DNA of 64,000 nt from NCBI GenBank assembly GCA_030867875.1, contig JAOWCC010001751.1:25474369-25538368 (forward strand), written 5' to 3'. Position numbers and translations under genes: made by a program. This document shows positions 1 to 11,620 of this stretch, piece after piece (position 1 is the first letter of the stretch; the number at the start of each line of letters is the position of its first letter). This DNA comes from Actinernus sp. WN-2022 (Eukaryota > Cnidaria > Anthozoa > Actiniaria > Actinernidae). The notes beneath the pieces were generated by a model, which made no database searches, was not told where the DNA came from, and saw only the letters and a list, made by a program, of their open reading frames with translations.

Positions 1-1062
1 ATGCAGACGACACTCAATTGTACATTACATTTGATGCAGATTCAGAAATAGATGCATGTGCGGCAAGGTTAAAGGTGGAAAGATGTGTAAGGGACATTGA
101 TGACTGGATGGTTAACAACCGGCTACGATTGAATGATGACAAGACTGAGCTTATTGTTTTGAGCTCCCGGTTTAAACCACGACCAAGTATTACATCTGTT
201 GAAGTGGGTGATGATACGATCAGACACCGGTCTACTGTTCGTAACCTGGGCGTTATACTTGATGAGTCCATGTCCCACGGAGATCATGTCAGTAGCATAT
301 GTAAATCTGGACACTATCACCTTAGGAATATAGGGAAAATTAGGAAATACCTTGATGAAAAATCAACTGAAACTCTTATACATGCGTTCGTTACTGCAAA
401 ACTAGATTATTGTAATTCACTTCTTCATGGACTCACTAAGCATCAATTAGATAGAATGCAGTCAGTATTAAATACAGCTGCTCGCATCGTTACACTTACA
501 CGTAAATATGATCACATAACCCCAGTTCTAATTAGATTGCACTGGCTGCCAGTCTCACAGCGCATAATTTTTAAGGTTTTACTATTAGTTTATAAGGCCC
601 TTAATGGCCTATCGCCACAATATATTACAGAACTACTCAAATATCGCCCTAATGTTCGCACGCTGCGCTCTACTGAACAGAAATTATTAGTCATTCCTAA
701 GTCACGCACAGTCTCATATGGTGACAGAGCTTTTTCTGTAGTGGGTCCAAAAGTCTGGAATACATTACCGTTATCAATCCGCCTCTCACCAAATGTAGAT
801 ATTTTTAAAAAGTCACTAAAGACACATCTTTTTAAACTAGCCTATAATTGATGTACAATATTTTAATTTGATTTGATTTTAATTTCTTACGTCATTGTCC
901 ATAGGGAAAATTTTTAGGTTGATTATTTTTAAAAATATTGTAAATAGGTTATTTCATTTTAGTTTTAATTATTCAATTCTTTATATAATATTCAATGTAA
1001 AGCGCCATGAAAAATTAGTTGATATGGCGCTATATAAGTAAACTTATTATTATTATTATTAT
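1..1062 (+). mobile_element. 5'-truncated non-LTR retrotransposon (CR1/L2-like), ORF2 C-terminus
   Basis: The frame is open from base 3 to the stop at 851 and begins at a YADD-type reverse transcriptase catalytic motif (ADDTQLY), so the element is cut by the window edge. After the RT palm comes the C-terminal region typical of animal CR1/L2-like ORF2 proteins: LDYCNSLL, HITPVLIRLHWLPV and GDRAFSVVGPKVWNTLP. The 3' UTR holds a hairpin (GCGCCAT / ATGGCGC near 1001-1030) and ends in an (ATT)n tail at 1044-1061. The clade is inferred from motifs and tail. The duplicated protease block starts directly after the tail. Confidence 0.85.
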
Positions 1063-1683
1063 CATGTGACAGCTCTCCAGAGGATTTAGTGCTTTGTTTT
1101 TTGTTCTTGAATACGGAAAAACGAAAAAAACAAAAAAAACTGGTAAAGTTGGGTGATCTGGATGGGGCAACAAAGACGCAAGGTGAATTGGTCCATGGGC
1201 TGTTATCGCAGTTCGGCCATCTTGGATAAAACAATAGTTTTGGCCCCGGTAGCCTCGCGCTGGTTGGTTTCAGAACGAGTTTACAGGACGAAAACAAAGG
1301 TTTGTATTCTCCTGGGACTCAACACGGCCGCCGTTCGATAAAAGCCCATTGACGTGATATCTCAACTGATGACACAATAAACTTGGCCTGTGATTTTTCT
1401 CTTTACGCTTGGGTCTTTTCTCAGTGCGATATATCGAGTTTTTGTACCCATTTAGAGCTGCTCCCGTGGTTTGTCAGACCTGTCTGTCAGTTTTATTCTC
1501 CATGTTTTCTAACCGATATCACTGAAGGATGGCGTTAGTACTGCTCACAATGCTATTGTCAGATACAACCATAATAACAGCATTTTAATAAGCCCTCCTT
1601 CCTTGAATAAGCCATTTTAAATTTGACGTAAAAGCCCTGGGAATGAGCCTATGGTTGTGCTACAATACTACACGTTTTCTTAG

Positions 1684-2060
1684 GTTGGGGAAGAACCTCT
1701 GTCCCAGGCACCACAGCAACCATCTTACAACAAACCGACCTGAAAGTGGTATCGAACCGCGCATGCATAGAACGCCATTTGACCTCCAACAACGTGTTCC
1801 TGGACAACGGTGCATGGCGAGTAACACGCACGATGCTGTGCGCAGGGGATGCTGGGAACTCAGGCAAGAACGGCTGCAATGGAGATAGCGGCGGGCCTTT
1901 TGTGTGCAGGAATACCGCTGGCAAGTGGGTACTACAGGGAGTGGTCAGCTGGGGAGATGTTAACTGCTCCTCCAAACACCACTTCAGTGTATTCGCAAGA
2001 GTCAGCGTACTACGAAGGTGGATCGATGATGTGATTCGACAAAAGCTATTCGGTGCATAG
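1684..2060 (+). CDS. Duplicate terminal exon of a trypsin-like serine protease
   Basis: The exon follows a TTTTCTTAG acceptor and reads to a stop at 2060. It encodes the C-terminal half of a chymotrypsin-fold protease: GWGRTS at the start, the catalytic serine in GDSGGPF, the SWG strand, conserved cysteines and a final helix RRWIDDVIRQ. It is the close paralogue of exon 4 of the complete gene (12953-13329), with only a few amino-acid changes. Exons 1-3 are not visible upstream; the preceding kilobase is a retrotransposon, so they are either lost or lie before the window. The open frame gives no sign of decay. Function cannot be decided from this exon alone. Confidence 0.75.
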
Positions 2061-2170
2061 AGCAACTAACCAGACCCCGTGTAGCAGAATATATCTAATG
2101 AAAACTTAAAGCGCATCTGAGCCCACGTATTTTATCATTAAAATCGATTCTACATCAAGTAAATAGCTGA

Positions 2171-2336
2171 ATTCACTCTTTTCACCTGGTGGCCATCTTG
2201 GATTCAAAGCGAGGCAATCCTTTGTTTTTGCCAGGTTAGCCTCATGCTGAGGGATGGTCAAAACGAGGCTAACCTGGCAAAAACAAAGGATTGCCTCGCT
2301 TTGAATCCAAGATGGCCACCAGGTGAAAAGAATGAA
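2171..2336. mobile_element. Palindromic MITE (copy A)
   Basis: Two arms of roughly 70 bp are near-perfect reverse complements (CACCTGGTGGCCATCTTGG at the left, its complement at the right), separated by a short centre. The same insertion lies at 13440-13604 in copy B, so it predates the duplication. Confidence 0.8.
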
Positions 2337-2806
2337 TAGTACAATATTTCTTATTTTGAATATTTCGTCTATGTGTTATAATGGTTTACATTTCAAATAT
2401 GCTAATGATTGACGTCCAAACAGGGAAGTTACTAGTGTTAGTGTGCTTGTGTAAGCAAGCACCACCAATTCATACTTATTCTAAAAATGTTGAGTGATAA
2501 TTTGAAGAGTGGGTTATTATGAAATATATATAAATAGTGGTATGAAAATTTATTAACGTGATTATGCCATGGATATGATTTGATAAAATATGATATGTGA
2601 ATAACTTATGTAGGGGAAAAATATATTATGGAAATAAATATTTTCTTTGAATATTGAGTATAAAAATATGTCTTAAGCTAGTATATAACTGTAATCATTA
2701 TTGGTTAAATGATGTGCAAGGACCCAAATAATCAACCGCTTAGGGCAATGCTCCACAATAGAAAAAAAAATTCAGGAAATTATGCAGAAGGAAAAAATAT
2801 CTTAAC

Positions 2807-5077
2807 ATGCAGCAACGAATAAATCAAATTGATCTTGGCAATCCGCGAAACGCTTGGAAACAAATTGAAAAACTGTTTAACTTTAACAAAAAACGGGGAC
2901 GTAACCCGTGTCCGATTGAAATAGGTGATTTCCTCAAGCACTTTAAACATTTAAACGAAAAACACGATGTAATCAACGAACAGCCTGTACACGTAGATAC
3001 TGGCTGCGAAAACACGCTCGTCCATGACAGCGATGCGTTAGATGACGAAATCTGCATACAAGAAATTGAATTAGCAATTAAGAAATCGAAAGTCAATAAA
3101 TCTCCGGGCAAGGACAATATACTAAATGAAGTAATTAAATATGGCAAAGATCAATTAACACCGTTCTTAAAGCAACTATTTAACGCAATACTGAAATCCG
3201 GCGAGTTCCCGCAAGAATGGAGTACAGCGCTCATCGTGCCCATTCACAAAAAAGGTGACAAATCTGTTACTGACAATTACCGCGGAATCTCGCTGCTCTC
3301 TACCCTTGGTAAACTATTTACCTCTATACTCAACACTAGGCTTTATGATTATCTAATAGACAAAGGGATCCTCAAACGGGAACAAGGCGGCTTTAGAAAA
3401 CACCATAGTACGGTAGACAGTATGTTCATACTGACAACTTTGATTGAAAAATACGTCAAAGCTAAACCATGTAAGAAAAACAACCTCCTCTTTGGATGCT
3501 TCGTAGATTTCAGGAAAGCGTTTGATAGCATACCAAGAGACAAACTCTTTGAGAAAGTTAGGAAAATTGGAATAACGGGTAAATTCTATTCAATATTACG
3601 ATCGATATACTCAAACGACTCTGCCGCGGTTAAAGTCGGAAATACAATTACTGAAGAATTCCCATGTGAAATAGGAATAAAACAAGGCTGCATGCTAAGC
3701 CCCACCCTCTTCAATATATTTTTAAGCGACCTTCCTGAGTTCCTTGATCAAACAAAAGGGGCAGATTTTGTGGAGCTAAAAAATAAGACAATTAGCTGTC
3801 TGGCATACGCGGACGATTTAGTTATACTTTCCAGGTCTGCTAAAGGGTTACAGCAGCTACTTTGTAGGCTTAAAGAATATACCATCAACTCCGAATTAGA
3901 GGTAAATATCGAAAAAACGAAAGCAATGATTTTCAACAACTCAGGTAGAAGAATGAACAATTATGCTTTCACTTATTCTAACCAACCAATAGAAAATATG
4001 CGAGTATTTAAATATCTAGGCCTCTGTTTCAGTACTTATGGTAACTTTACTACGGCAAAGATCGAGCTAAAAAAAGTCGCATTAAAAGCACTTTACAAAT
4101 TACGGAAAACAATGGGTTGTCATTTTAGGACTGATGTTAAACTTACGCTCAAACTATTCGATAGTCTAATCAAACCCATACTTCTTTACGGTAGTGAAAT
4201 ATGGGGTATGGATAAAGTACCAAACAATGACCCAATAGAAAGTGTACAGTTAAAATTCTGTAAATGGTTACTGGGTGTAAGCAGGACCGCCACTAATAAT
4301 GCTTGTCGGGCCGAATTAGGTAAATTACCAATAAGCATGGACTCCACCCTAAGAAGCCTAAAATACTGGCTAAAAAAACAAAATCATAATATCACTGAAT
4401 TAGCGCAAGACGCTGTAGCTGAATCGAGACAGATAGGGAAGCCCACAATGTGGTGCCAAAGAGTAAAAAACCATCTGTTTCGACTAGGTTTCGGTGAACT
4501 ATGGTTTTTCCAGGAAGAAATCGAACACCCAAACACAATTATTAATAATTTAAAACAAAGACTAGTAGATATTCAAATCCAAAATTGGCATAGTGAGCTA
4601 TTCAACGATAATAACCGAAAAAACAACCAAGGTAACAAATTAAGATTTTACCGAACATTCAAATATAAACACGAACTTGAAAATTATCTGTTAAATATTA
4701 AGAACGTGAAGCATCGAATTGCGCTAACGAAGTTGAGAATAAGTAATCATGAGCTACAAATTGAGAGGGGCAGATATGAGCGCCCATATAAACCACCCAA
4801 CGAGAGGCTTTGTCCTCTTTGTAAAGCCGAAGTTGAGGATGAACGGCACTTTATAATTAGATGCACATACTACCAAGTGCCGAGAAAGGAATTCTATGCT
4901 TCATTGGAAAATACATTGAAAAGATCTCTAAAGAAAACAAATGATGACCAAATTTTAACCCTTATACTTAAGCCAGATACCAAAATTGCAAGAAGAGCAG
5001 CCAAATACATATCTGATTGCCTTACAATTAGATCCCACATTATAAGTAACTTGCCACCTGTTTCCACAATAAATTAA
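2807..5077 (+). CDS. Non-LTR retrotransposon reverse transcriptase (ORF2, lacks endonuclease part)
   Basis: The 756-aa frame contains a complete RT domain. PGKDNI and the IVPIHKKGD-NYRGISLL block are near residues 100-170, GGFRKHHSTVDS follows, FVDFRKAFDSI is motif A, GIKQGCMLSPTLFNIF is the thumb-side block, and CLAYADDLVIL is the catalytic YADD near residue 335. The C-terminus has a CPLCK-x7-ERHFIIRC cysteine/histidine motif found in jockey-like and related LINEs. No apurinic-type endonuclease domain precedes the RT, so the copy is 5'-truncated or uses an upstream part I cannot read. The uninterrupted frame suggests a young insertion. Clade not assigned. Confidence 0.85.
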   Translation: MQQRINQIDLGNPRNAWKQIEKLFNFNKKRGRNPCPIEIGDFLKHFKHLNEKHDVINEQPVHVDTGCENTLVHDSDALDDEICIQEIELAIKKSKVNKSPGKDNILNEVIKYGKDQLTPFLKQLFNAILKSGEFPQEWSTALIVPIHKKGDKSVTDNYRGISLLSTLGKLFTSILNTRLYDYLIDKGILKREQGGFRKHHSTVDSMFILTTLIEKYVKAKPCKKNNLLFGCFVDFRKAFDSIPRDKLFEKVRKIGITGKFYSILRSIYSNDSAAVKVGNTITEEFPCEIGIKQGCMLSPTLFNIFLSDLPEFLDQTKGADFVELKNKTISCLAYADDLVILSRSAKGLQQLLCRLKEYTINSELEVNIEKTKAMIFNNSGRRMNNYAFTYSNQPIENMRVFKYLGLCFSTYGNFTTAKIELKKVALKALYKLRKTMGCHFRTDVKLTLKLFDSLIKPILLYGSEIWGMDKVPNNDPIESVQLKFCKWLLGVSRTATNNACRAELGKLPISMDSTLRSLKYWLKKQNHNITELAQDAVAESRQIGKPTMWCQRVKNHLFRLGFGELWFFQEEIEHPNTIINNLKQRLVDIQIQNWHSELFNDNNRKNNQGNKLRFYRTFKYKHELENYLLNIKNVKHRIALTKLRISNHELQIERGRYERPYKPPNERLCPLCKAEVEDERHFIIRCTYYQVPRKEFYASLENTLKRSLKKTNDDQILTLILKPDTKIARRAAKYISDCLTIRSHIISNLPPVSTIN

Positions 5078-5332
5078 TGTCATATATATTACCCTACAAC
5101 AAGACTTAGTATTCATCTATTTAGTCATCTTATATTATTATTGGATTCAACACTGATGTAAACATTAATGTCTGCAAAGTGCCAATAAACCTCTTCTGTC
5201 TGTCTGTCTGTCTGTCTGTCTGTTCATTCTACCCCCCCCCCCCCCGCCCCCCTTTGCATTTTATTTTATTTATCTAAAATATTTAGAGTAAAATAATTTA
5301 GAGTAAAAATATGTGAAAAATACTTTTACATT

Positions 5333-5510
5333 AAGGCTGCTTTAGAATTAATTGCCAAACGTGTATTTCTGATTAACAGACTCCTTCTTCAGGAGTTAGG
5401 AAGTCTGTTAGGACCTAAATCCCAGAGGTGCTCTGAGACGGTCGCGTGTTTCTGCCTCGGGCCCAGGCCTAACCCAACACGCAAATACACACGGCTAATT
5501 CTATGTGTCA
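5333..5510. repeat. Small inverted-repeat element
   Basis: TAGAATTA-GCC-TGTATTT at the left is matched by its complement AAATACACACGGCTAATTCTA at the right, with about 130 bp between. It could be a small MITE; boundaries and target duplication are not clear. Confidence 0.3.
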
Positions 5511-6180
5511 GCCATTTTGTTTAAAAACTTAAAAGTTACTGTTATTTCATTCTCATTGTGAATGAAACTTACTTCTCATTTGGGCAAAATATTTGGTAAA
5601 ATCACTGATATAAGCACATATGTTCATAAAAGGTCATTTATCTCTACCAGCACGTTTCTGTATAATAGGTCCTTTGCAGCTAACAGTCACGTGCTGATAT
5701 AATACTTCATTAAGGAATGAATTGAGCTCGTGATCCCCATGGGAAAGACGTTGCCATGGATGCTGGAGAGCAAGCTATCTTTAAAATCACTGTTTTTGAA
5801 AGATCGACAATCGATTGGAAGTGGAAAATAGCATTTACAAATAGGTTTTTCTAATAGCAATACCGATCTTGTACAATACATTTAAATAAATGAAGTCAGA
5901 TAATGTTTGCTCTCCAGTACAACCACGTGATGTGTTAGCTGCAAAGGGCCTATTGTTTTCCTGTTTGACGTCACATCATTAGCATACTTGAAATAGAAAC
6001 CTTTATAACTCATAGACGCAACACTCAAATCAAGAAATATTCTACTATTCAACTACTTACTTGATGTAGAATCAATATTAACGATTAAAAAAATGGACTT
6101 ATGCGCACTTTAATAAAATGTTCAATAATCACTTTAAGATGATGTTATTATGTTATGTCATTAATCAGATAAAAACAAGA

Positions 6181-6478
6181 ATAATAATAATAACTTTATC
6201 TAAACTGATAAGACCGATCATCTAATCGAAAAGGATTAGCTGGTATCAACCGGTGACCAGTATTATAGATAATACATCTAAACAATCTCAATATATAATA
6301 GTATAATAATAAATGTATGAATGAATAATATAACAATAATAATAAATACATATAACTGGACAAAGCTTAAAAAGGATATCTGAAATATGATGATTGCTGT
6401 CATCAAGTTCTAAAAAATACTTGAAAACGCCAGCCTTAAAATTTGATAGTGTTTGTAACTCCCGCAGCTCAAGCATGT
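6181..6478 (-). mobile_element. LINE 3'-end remnant (copy A)
   Basis: Read on the minus strand, this is the last part of a non-LTR ORF2 (ELQTLSNFKAGVFKYFLELDD) followed by an AT-rich 3' UTR and an ATT-rich tail at 6181-6200. Its upstream part is cut off by the TIR element that begins near 6470. Copy B has the same remnant at 14039-14335. Confidence 0.55.
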
Positions 6479-7078
6479 TAAGGCCTGGTTCAGGGGTCAA
6501 ATTTCGAGTAAAAACTGCACAGCCGAGTATGGTAACCTTAAGTGGTTTGTGTGTAGTAAAACGTGTCACGTTGACTGTCACGTGACTTAGAACACGAAAT
6601 TAGTAAATCAAAAACGCAGCTCGGAGTTTAAAACAGCTAGAATGACGAGTGGATATGTTTAGTTAAGGTTGAAGCCTTTTACCTAAATCAGCTTAGAAAA
6701 GATGACTACAATGTTTCGTTAACGAAACATGCAAAATAGGTCACGTGACTTTTTTGTACCCTTAATATCTCCTTATCTTTACATGATAGTCATGTTTTCT
6801 AAGCGTGGTCTAAAACACTGCGGGAGGAGTAATGTTTTAGCATGGTTACTTTATATTCATATGTTATCGTCGTAGCCGCATTTTACTTAAACGATTTTAC
6901 ATAATTATGACGTCATCGATCATGTGATACGACAACCATCCACTTAACAAATTTAAGGAAGTTGATATTAGTATTATGGTGTCATTAGATTTTGTTTAAA
7001 CTGTTATTTCTGTCAGAAAATATTTTTTAACGAACATCTATTTTCCGTTAAATGAACCAGGCCTTAATATGCTTGAGG
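6470..7078. mobile_element. TIR element with AGGCCTGGTT ends (copy A)
   Basis: The left end CTCAAGCATGTTAAGGCCTG and the right end CAGGCCTTAATATGCTTGAG are inverted repeats. No transposase frame is present. The element sits inside a LINE: in copy B, LINE coding sequence lies on both sides. A further end-like fragment (CCAGGCCTTAACATACTTGAG) occurs at about 56296-56316. Confidence 0.55.
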
Positions 7079-7079
7079 T

Positions 7080-7970
7080 ACACAATGTGTCTACAAAGAC
7101 TTCACGTGTATCGAAAACAGCTTTACACTTAGTGTCTAAGCACTAGGACTTACATGCGTGTGCCCACAAAGACTTACACTCACATGGGTATATATATATA
7201 TAATAGCTTTACAACGTTACGTATGTCTGTGCACAATGACATACGTGTCCACAAAGACTTACACATACATACATGTATAATAGCTGTACATGCAGTACAT
7301 AACGTGTGTCTACAAAGACTTGCCTAAAACAGCTTTACACTTAGATGTGTCTAAGCACTTGGACTTACATGTGTCCCTGACAAAGTGACATGGATATATA
7401 ATAGCATAACATCTTATGTGTGTGTCTATGCACAATGATTTACATGTGTCCAAAATTACTTTACGCGTCATTCCGCAATGATTATTACTTACGAGTACAA
7501 GTATCTATAATAGCTGTACCCGGCTTACGTGTGTCCACAACGATTTACACACCACGTGTAGCTATAATAGCTTACCGCCTGCATGTGTCTGTGCACAGTG
7601 ACTATATGTGTGCCACACTGACTTATACTCTGATGCATCTATAATAGCTTTACACCTTACGTGTGTGTCTATACACAATGACTATAATTATACTTGTGTC
7701 TACAATGACTTTACGGCACTCCGCATGTATCTATAGTAGCTTTACACCTTAGGTGCGTCTGCACAACGACTTAATTGTGTCGATAATGACTTTACATGCA
7801 TCACAATAGCTTACATTGTACATGTGTCCAATACTTCAAGGTTTACAGGTGAAAAATAACTTCACACGTAACTGTATAATATTACGTTTTACAGTGCTAG
7901 AGTGTCCAATGACTTAACACTAATGATTCACACTTACGTGTTTTATACTATAATAAGTTTACTTCAATAA
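7080..7970 (+). repeat. Degenerate tandem repeat region
   Basis: Phrases such as GTGTCTACAAAGACTTACAC, ATAATAGCTTTACACCTTACG and GCACAATGACT recur irregularly over about 890 bp with unit spacing of about 60-90 bp. It looks like an old, diverged minisatellite. No gene is visible. Confidence 0.6.
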
Positions 7971-8752
7971 GATTGTCTAAATGGAAATAACATAATCAAA
8001 CAACGTGCTCCGCCCGATACGAAAAACCCAGAGATAAAAACCTTCTTTAGGCAAAAAAACTCTGGGAAACGTATTCCCCGATCGAATGCAGTAGCACAGG
8101 GTCTCAGGGGTTAAGACCTTAAAATAATTCTCTAGTAAATAATTACAAGTTGAATAAAATTTGCCTTCCGGACGCTGCACGAACGGCGAGATATGAATTG
8201 CTCTCTGGCTGGTTGCTCGTTATATACATGCACCATTGCATGCCGGCCTTTTGTCACCAATGACATGCCAAATATAAACAAAACTACGACACATTACTAC
8301 AATGATGCTCTTAAGCCGTTATGAATACGCTTTCCGACTAATTTATTGCTGAAAATGGCAAGGCTCTCGAGCCTGACGTGAGACTGCCGTCTGGTTTTCA
8401 CGCCTACATTCGCTTATTTGTAATCACGCGTCATATCACGATCACGAAAACAGCCCTCCCACAGTCGTCCTTAATAGCTGAGCTCGCTGAACCCGTCTTT
8501 TTATTAATGATATAATTTTTAATAGGGAAAAAATTCTATCAAAATCGTGAATGTTATATTTCAGGAGACCTTAAGAAACGCAAAAACAAGTATTCCGATT
8601 GGATAATTACGAAAAGCAGGTGCAGGTGCACTTTCAATGGAGACATGAAGCTGGGTATAACATAATACGATCCATTTGACTGTTTTGAAGAATACACAAT
8701 TAAGCCCTTTCAGCCTTCAGGTTTCAGTTCACAGAAGAAGCTCCTTACGGTC
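7971..8752. other. Upstream region of the serine protease gene
   Basis: No convincing coding frame or repeat is seen. The last 100-150 bases before the ATG at 8753 probably contain the promoter and 5' UTR. TATA-like strings occur, but I cannot fix a transcription start. Confidence 0.4.
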
Positions 8753-8831
8753 ATGTTGTTCTACGCTTTTCTTCTTCTTGGCGTTTTTCTAAACAGAGGC
8801 GAGGCTAGATTTCGAGGTTACTTCAGTCGAG
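8753..8831 (+). CDS. Serine protease exon 1 (signal peptide)
   Basis: The ATG opens a 26-codon exon encoding a classic signal peptide (MLFYAFLLLGVFLNRGEA), followed by a phase-1 donor GTAAGA. It splices in phase to exon 2 (9390-9440), exon 3 (11621-12040) and exon 4 (12953-13329), giving 927 coding bases (308 aa). The protein is a secreted single-domain trypsin/chymotrypsin-type serine endopeptidase with a short propeptide, so it probably acts outside the cell (digestion, defence or matrix turnover; the substrate cannot be read). All three introns are phase 1. Exon joining is inferred from splice signals and continuous frame. Confidence 0.75.
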
Positions 8832-9389
8832 GTAAGAATGTCTTGTTCTAAACTGAATATATTTGGTTGTTAAATCGACTACCAATTGACACCAAAGGAT
8901 CGAAGTAATTCCTAGTAAATAGGTAGACAAAGATTGAAACTACAGGCAAAAAGAAGACGAGTACGGCTTAAAATTTAGAAAACGGTCAATGAAAATTACT
9001 TTTAAGGAATATAAAAAGAAATTTGGACGACCTAGCTTAAAAAAGTTGACTTGAAGCAAACTGAAGTCCAGTAAAATCGAGCAGTTTAACATGGTGTTAA
9101 ATTGGGCCATTCGTTAAAAATATGACTACACTACAGAGTTTTACGGACCGCCAAGATGCTAGCATGGCCATAAACTTTAAGTAAAACGAAGAAAAACAGC
9201 CAGACAAAAGGATACATTATCATAGACAATGAAGTGTACCCAAGATGATGAGAAATATCAGAAAGAATGAGAATACGCAATCAACACCCCAAAACATCTC
9301 ACTTGGCCTTCAGTATTGAACGCTAACATTTCCTCAGTCAAAACATATAATAACATAACTAATATCTTAATTCTTGTCCGGGAATCCAG

Positions 9390-9440
9390 AAGTTCTAACA
9401 CGGAGCCAGAGTGATGAGAGAGCCTTTGGAATCAATTTAG
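9390..9440 (+). CDS. Serine protease exon 2 (propeptide)
   Basis: A 51-base exon lies between an ATCCAG acceptor and a GTAAGT donor. With the phase-1 base of exon 1 it reads EVLTRSQSDERAFGINL with no stop and leaves phase 1. It forms the linker between signal peptide and the protease activation region. Confidence 0.65.
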
Positions 9441-10003
9441 GTAAGTCAGTAGAATGTTGTATTTTTACTCGACGTATTCCTCATCATATATATATATATA
9501 TACCAAATTCCCGTTGCACAAATTGAATGAATCAACCAAAGTCAATACATTTATTATTCAGATCTTCGATTTTACATGGACAGATCGAGAAGCATAAAAT
9601 GTGCAATAAACTACAGTCTACAGTGTATTTTATGATCTCAAGTGCGGTTTCCCACCCATGATATATTTGCTGATTCTGTTTTAGCAATGGTATTGTACAT
9701 GTAGTTTCTGTAGTTTCTAGCTTCTTATTAGTTCAGTAGTACGTGCTTCTAGCACTAATGTGTTTTGCTTACGGACATGTTTCCAATGGAGGCTTAAAGA
9801 CACATTTAATAGATCTGAAGGTTCAAGATTCTCTGTATCTGTACAAGACCTGTCTCACCAACTTTTAGAATTTTGCAAATTCTAAAACTTGACAATGCCT
9901 TTAATTTGAAAATCTCCACTCTTGTTCACAAAATCAAATATGTTAAAACAGGTGTACCATCTGCTTTTTTCGAGTTAGTCCCCTCTGCAACTGACATTCA
10001 TGA

Positions 10004-10595
10004 AATATGCTAGTCATGAGTTGCGAGTTGCTAGTTGCAGTTGCGAGTTGCGAGTTGCTAGTTGCGAATCCAAAATCCTAACCCTACATTTAAAAATACT
10101 CTAACCGTCAACAACGGGTGCTCACTCATTTAGCTCACTGTAATTTATGATGTTTAGAGCTAGTCACTAATATGAGTTTTTAGGGCTAGATCACTAAACA
10201 ACACATGCTTCTTCGTTCTCCCTATATATATGAACTAATACAAATCCTAACACCTACATTAAAAAATACCCTAACCGTCAACAACGGTACCCTAACCGTC
10301 AACAACGGGTGCTCACTCGTTTAGCTCACTGAATTTATGGTGTTTAGAGCTAGTCACTAATATGAGTTTTTAGGGCTGATCACTAAACAACACAATGCAA
10401 ATCCTAACCCTACATTTAAAAATACCCTAACCGTCAACAATGGGTGACTAACTAATTTAGGGTGTTTAGAGCTAGTCACTAATTTTGGGTTTTATAAATA
10501 CATCACCGCTAATCCAAATCCTAACCCTACATTTAAAAATACAATAATTATAGCAACTAACAACTCGCAACTAGCAACTTCATGACTAGCACAAT
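10004..10595. mobile_element. TIR element with internal direct repeats (protease intron 2)
   Basis: The ends are inverted: GCTAGTCATGAGTTGCGAG at the left and CTCGCAACTAGCAACTTCATGACTAGC at the right (subunits GTTGCGAGTT). Inside, a unit of about 150 bp (AATCCTAACCCTACATTTAAAAATACCCTAACCGTCAACAACGG, given here only by its first words AATCCTAACCCTACATTT) recurs three times. It has no coding capacity. Confidence 0.6.
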
Positions 10596-10787
10596 ATACC
10601 TGTACCCGAAATAAAATCCCTCCCAGGCATACAGTAGTTTAAAAAGACAATACAAATTATTTTTACTTGAAAACCAGGCCTAAATTATAAAATTGTATAA
10701 AATTGTAAATATAGAATAATAACTAAGATCGAATGAATATATTTATACCATCTTTATTCTTTGCATATATATATATATATACAGTCA

Positions 10788-11122
10788 ATGCCAAAAAGGT
10801 TGTCCAGCAGAACATAATATAATACTTTAATATCCATTGTTTTGGCCTATTGTTTTGGCCTAGACAATAGGCCAAAACAATGGATATTATAGTATTATAT
10901 TATGTTCTGCTGGACAACCTTTTTGGCATCGACTGTATATATATATATATATATATAGCCCAAAACAATGGATATTATAGTATTATATTATGTTCTGCTG
11001 GACAACCTTTTTGGCATCGACTGTATATATATATATATATATAGCCCAAAACAATGGATATTATAGTATTATATTATGTTCTGCTGGACAACCTTTTTGG
11101 CATCGACTGTATATATATATAT
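10788..11122. repeat. Fold-back plus three tandem copies of a ~90-bp unit with (TA)n
   Basis: One unit in reverse (GCCAAAAAGGTTGTCCAGCAG at 10791) is followed by three direct copies ending in GCTGGACAACCTTTTTGGCA and separated by (TA)n tracts (10858-10940, 10957-11030, 11042-11112). The first reverse/forward pair can form a long hairpin. The pattern suggests a palindromic MITE in a TA microsatellite, later amplified in tandem. Confidence 0.75.
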
Positions 11123-11620
11123 ATTGTCAACGTTTCCATATAAGTAGTATAAATATTGTAAATAAATTCTTCTTCCTATTAATATTAATTCCAGCCGCTT
11201 ACTACTCAAGCAAACTTGTACAATATATATTTATGTATTTCCTGTGCTCCAAATATCCTCATTTATTTTTCTTTTGATAGGGGTCAACTGGAAAGCCTAT
11301 GGCTCCTTTGACCTCTATGCACATTCTTGAAATTCATAACTATTATTTTCTTGTGTAATTATCTTTAAAAAATAGTACAAAATAAAATAAAATTAACTTG
11401 AACTTGGACACTTGACACTAACACGGCGCTAGAGGTGGGATTCCTTTCAACTCGATTATTTGCTTAACAATATCAATATGTCACAATTACAAAAAGAGAT
11501 TCACAGACACTTTAATTCACCGACAACCGGATTCAAACCCTGTCAACTGACTGGCCCATTTCGTACCCAGAGCGCCTTCAGATTAGGTCTGTGGGCTGAC
11601 TGGCTTTCCATTTTCTTTAG

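Larger units (their letters stand above)
1061..2432 (+). repeat. Segmental duplication copy A, first part
   Basis: This block is nearly identical, with scattered substitutions and small indels, to 12362-13690. It includes the last intron end and last exon of a serine protease and a palindromic MITE. Copy A is interrupted at about 2433 by 3.1 kb containing a LINE and resumes at about 5536. Confidence 0.85.
2433..5535 (+). mobile_element. Insertion in copy A: non-LTR retrotransposon plus flanking repeat DNA
   Basis: Aligning copy A with copy B shows this stretch absent from B, where GGGAAGTTA runs straight into TTGTTATTTCATTCTC. The insertion carries a LINE ORF (2807-5077), a 3' (TCTG)n tail at about 5199-5224, a poly-C run and a small inverted-repeat stretch (5333-5510). 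The exact element ends within the insertion are not resolved. Confidence 0.75.
5536..7078 (+). repeat. Segmental duplication copy A, second part
   Basis: Homology to copy B resumes at GTTATTTCATTCTCATTG and continues to CAGGCCTTAATATGCTTGAG near 7078. Positions 5565-5835 are missing from copy B, which jumps from CATTCTCATTG to CTAATAGCAATACCG. Copy B instead carries two insertions here that copy A lacks. Confidence 0.75.

Noticed and set aside
1649..2065. 138-aa minus frame opposite the protease exon
   Set aside because: Antisense shadow of a well-supported exon with GDSGGP.
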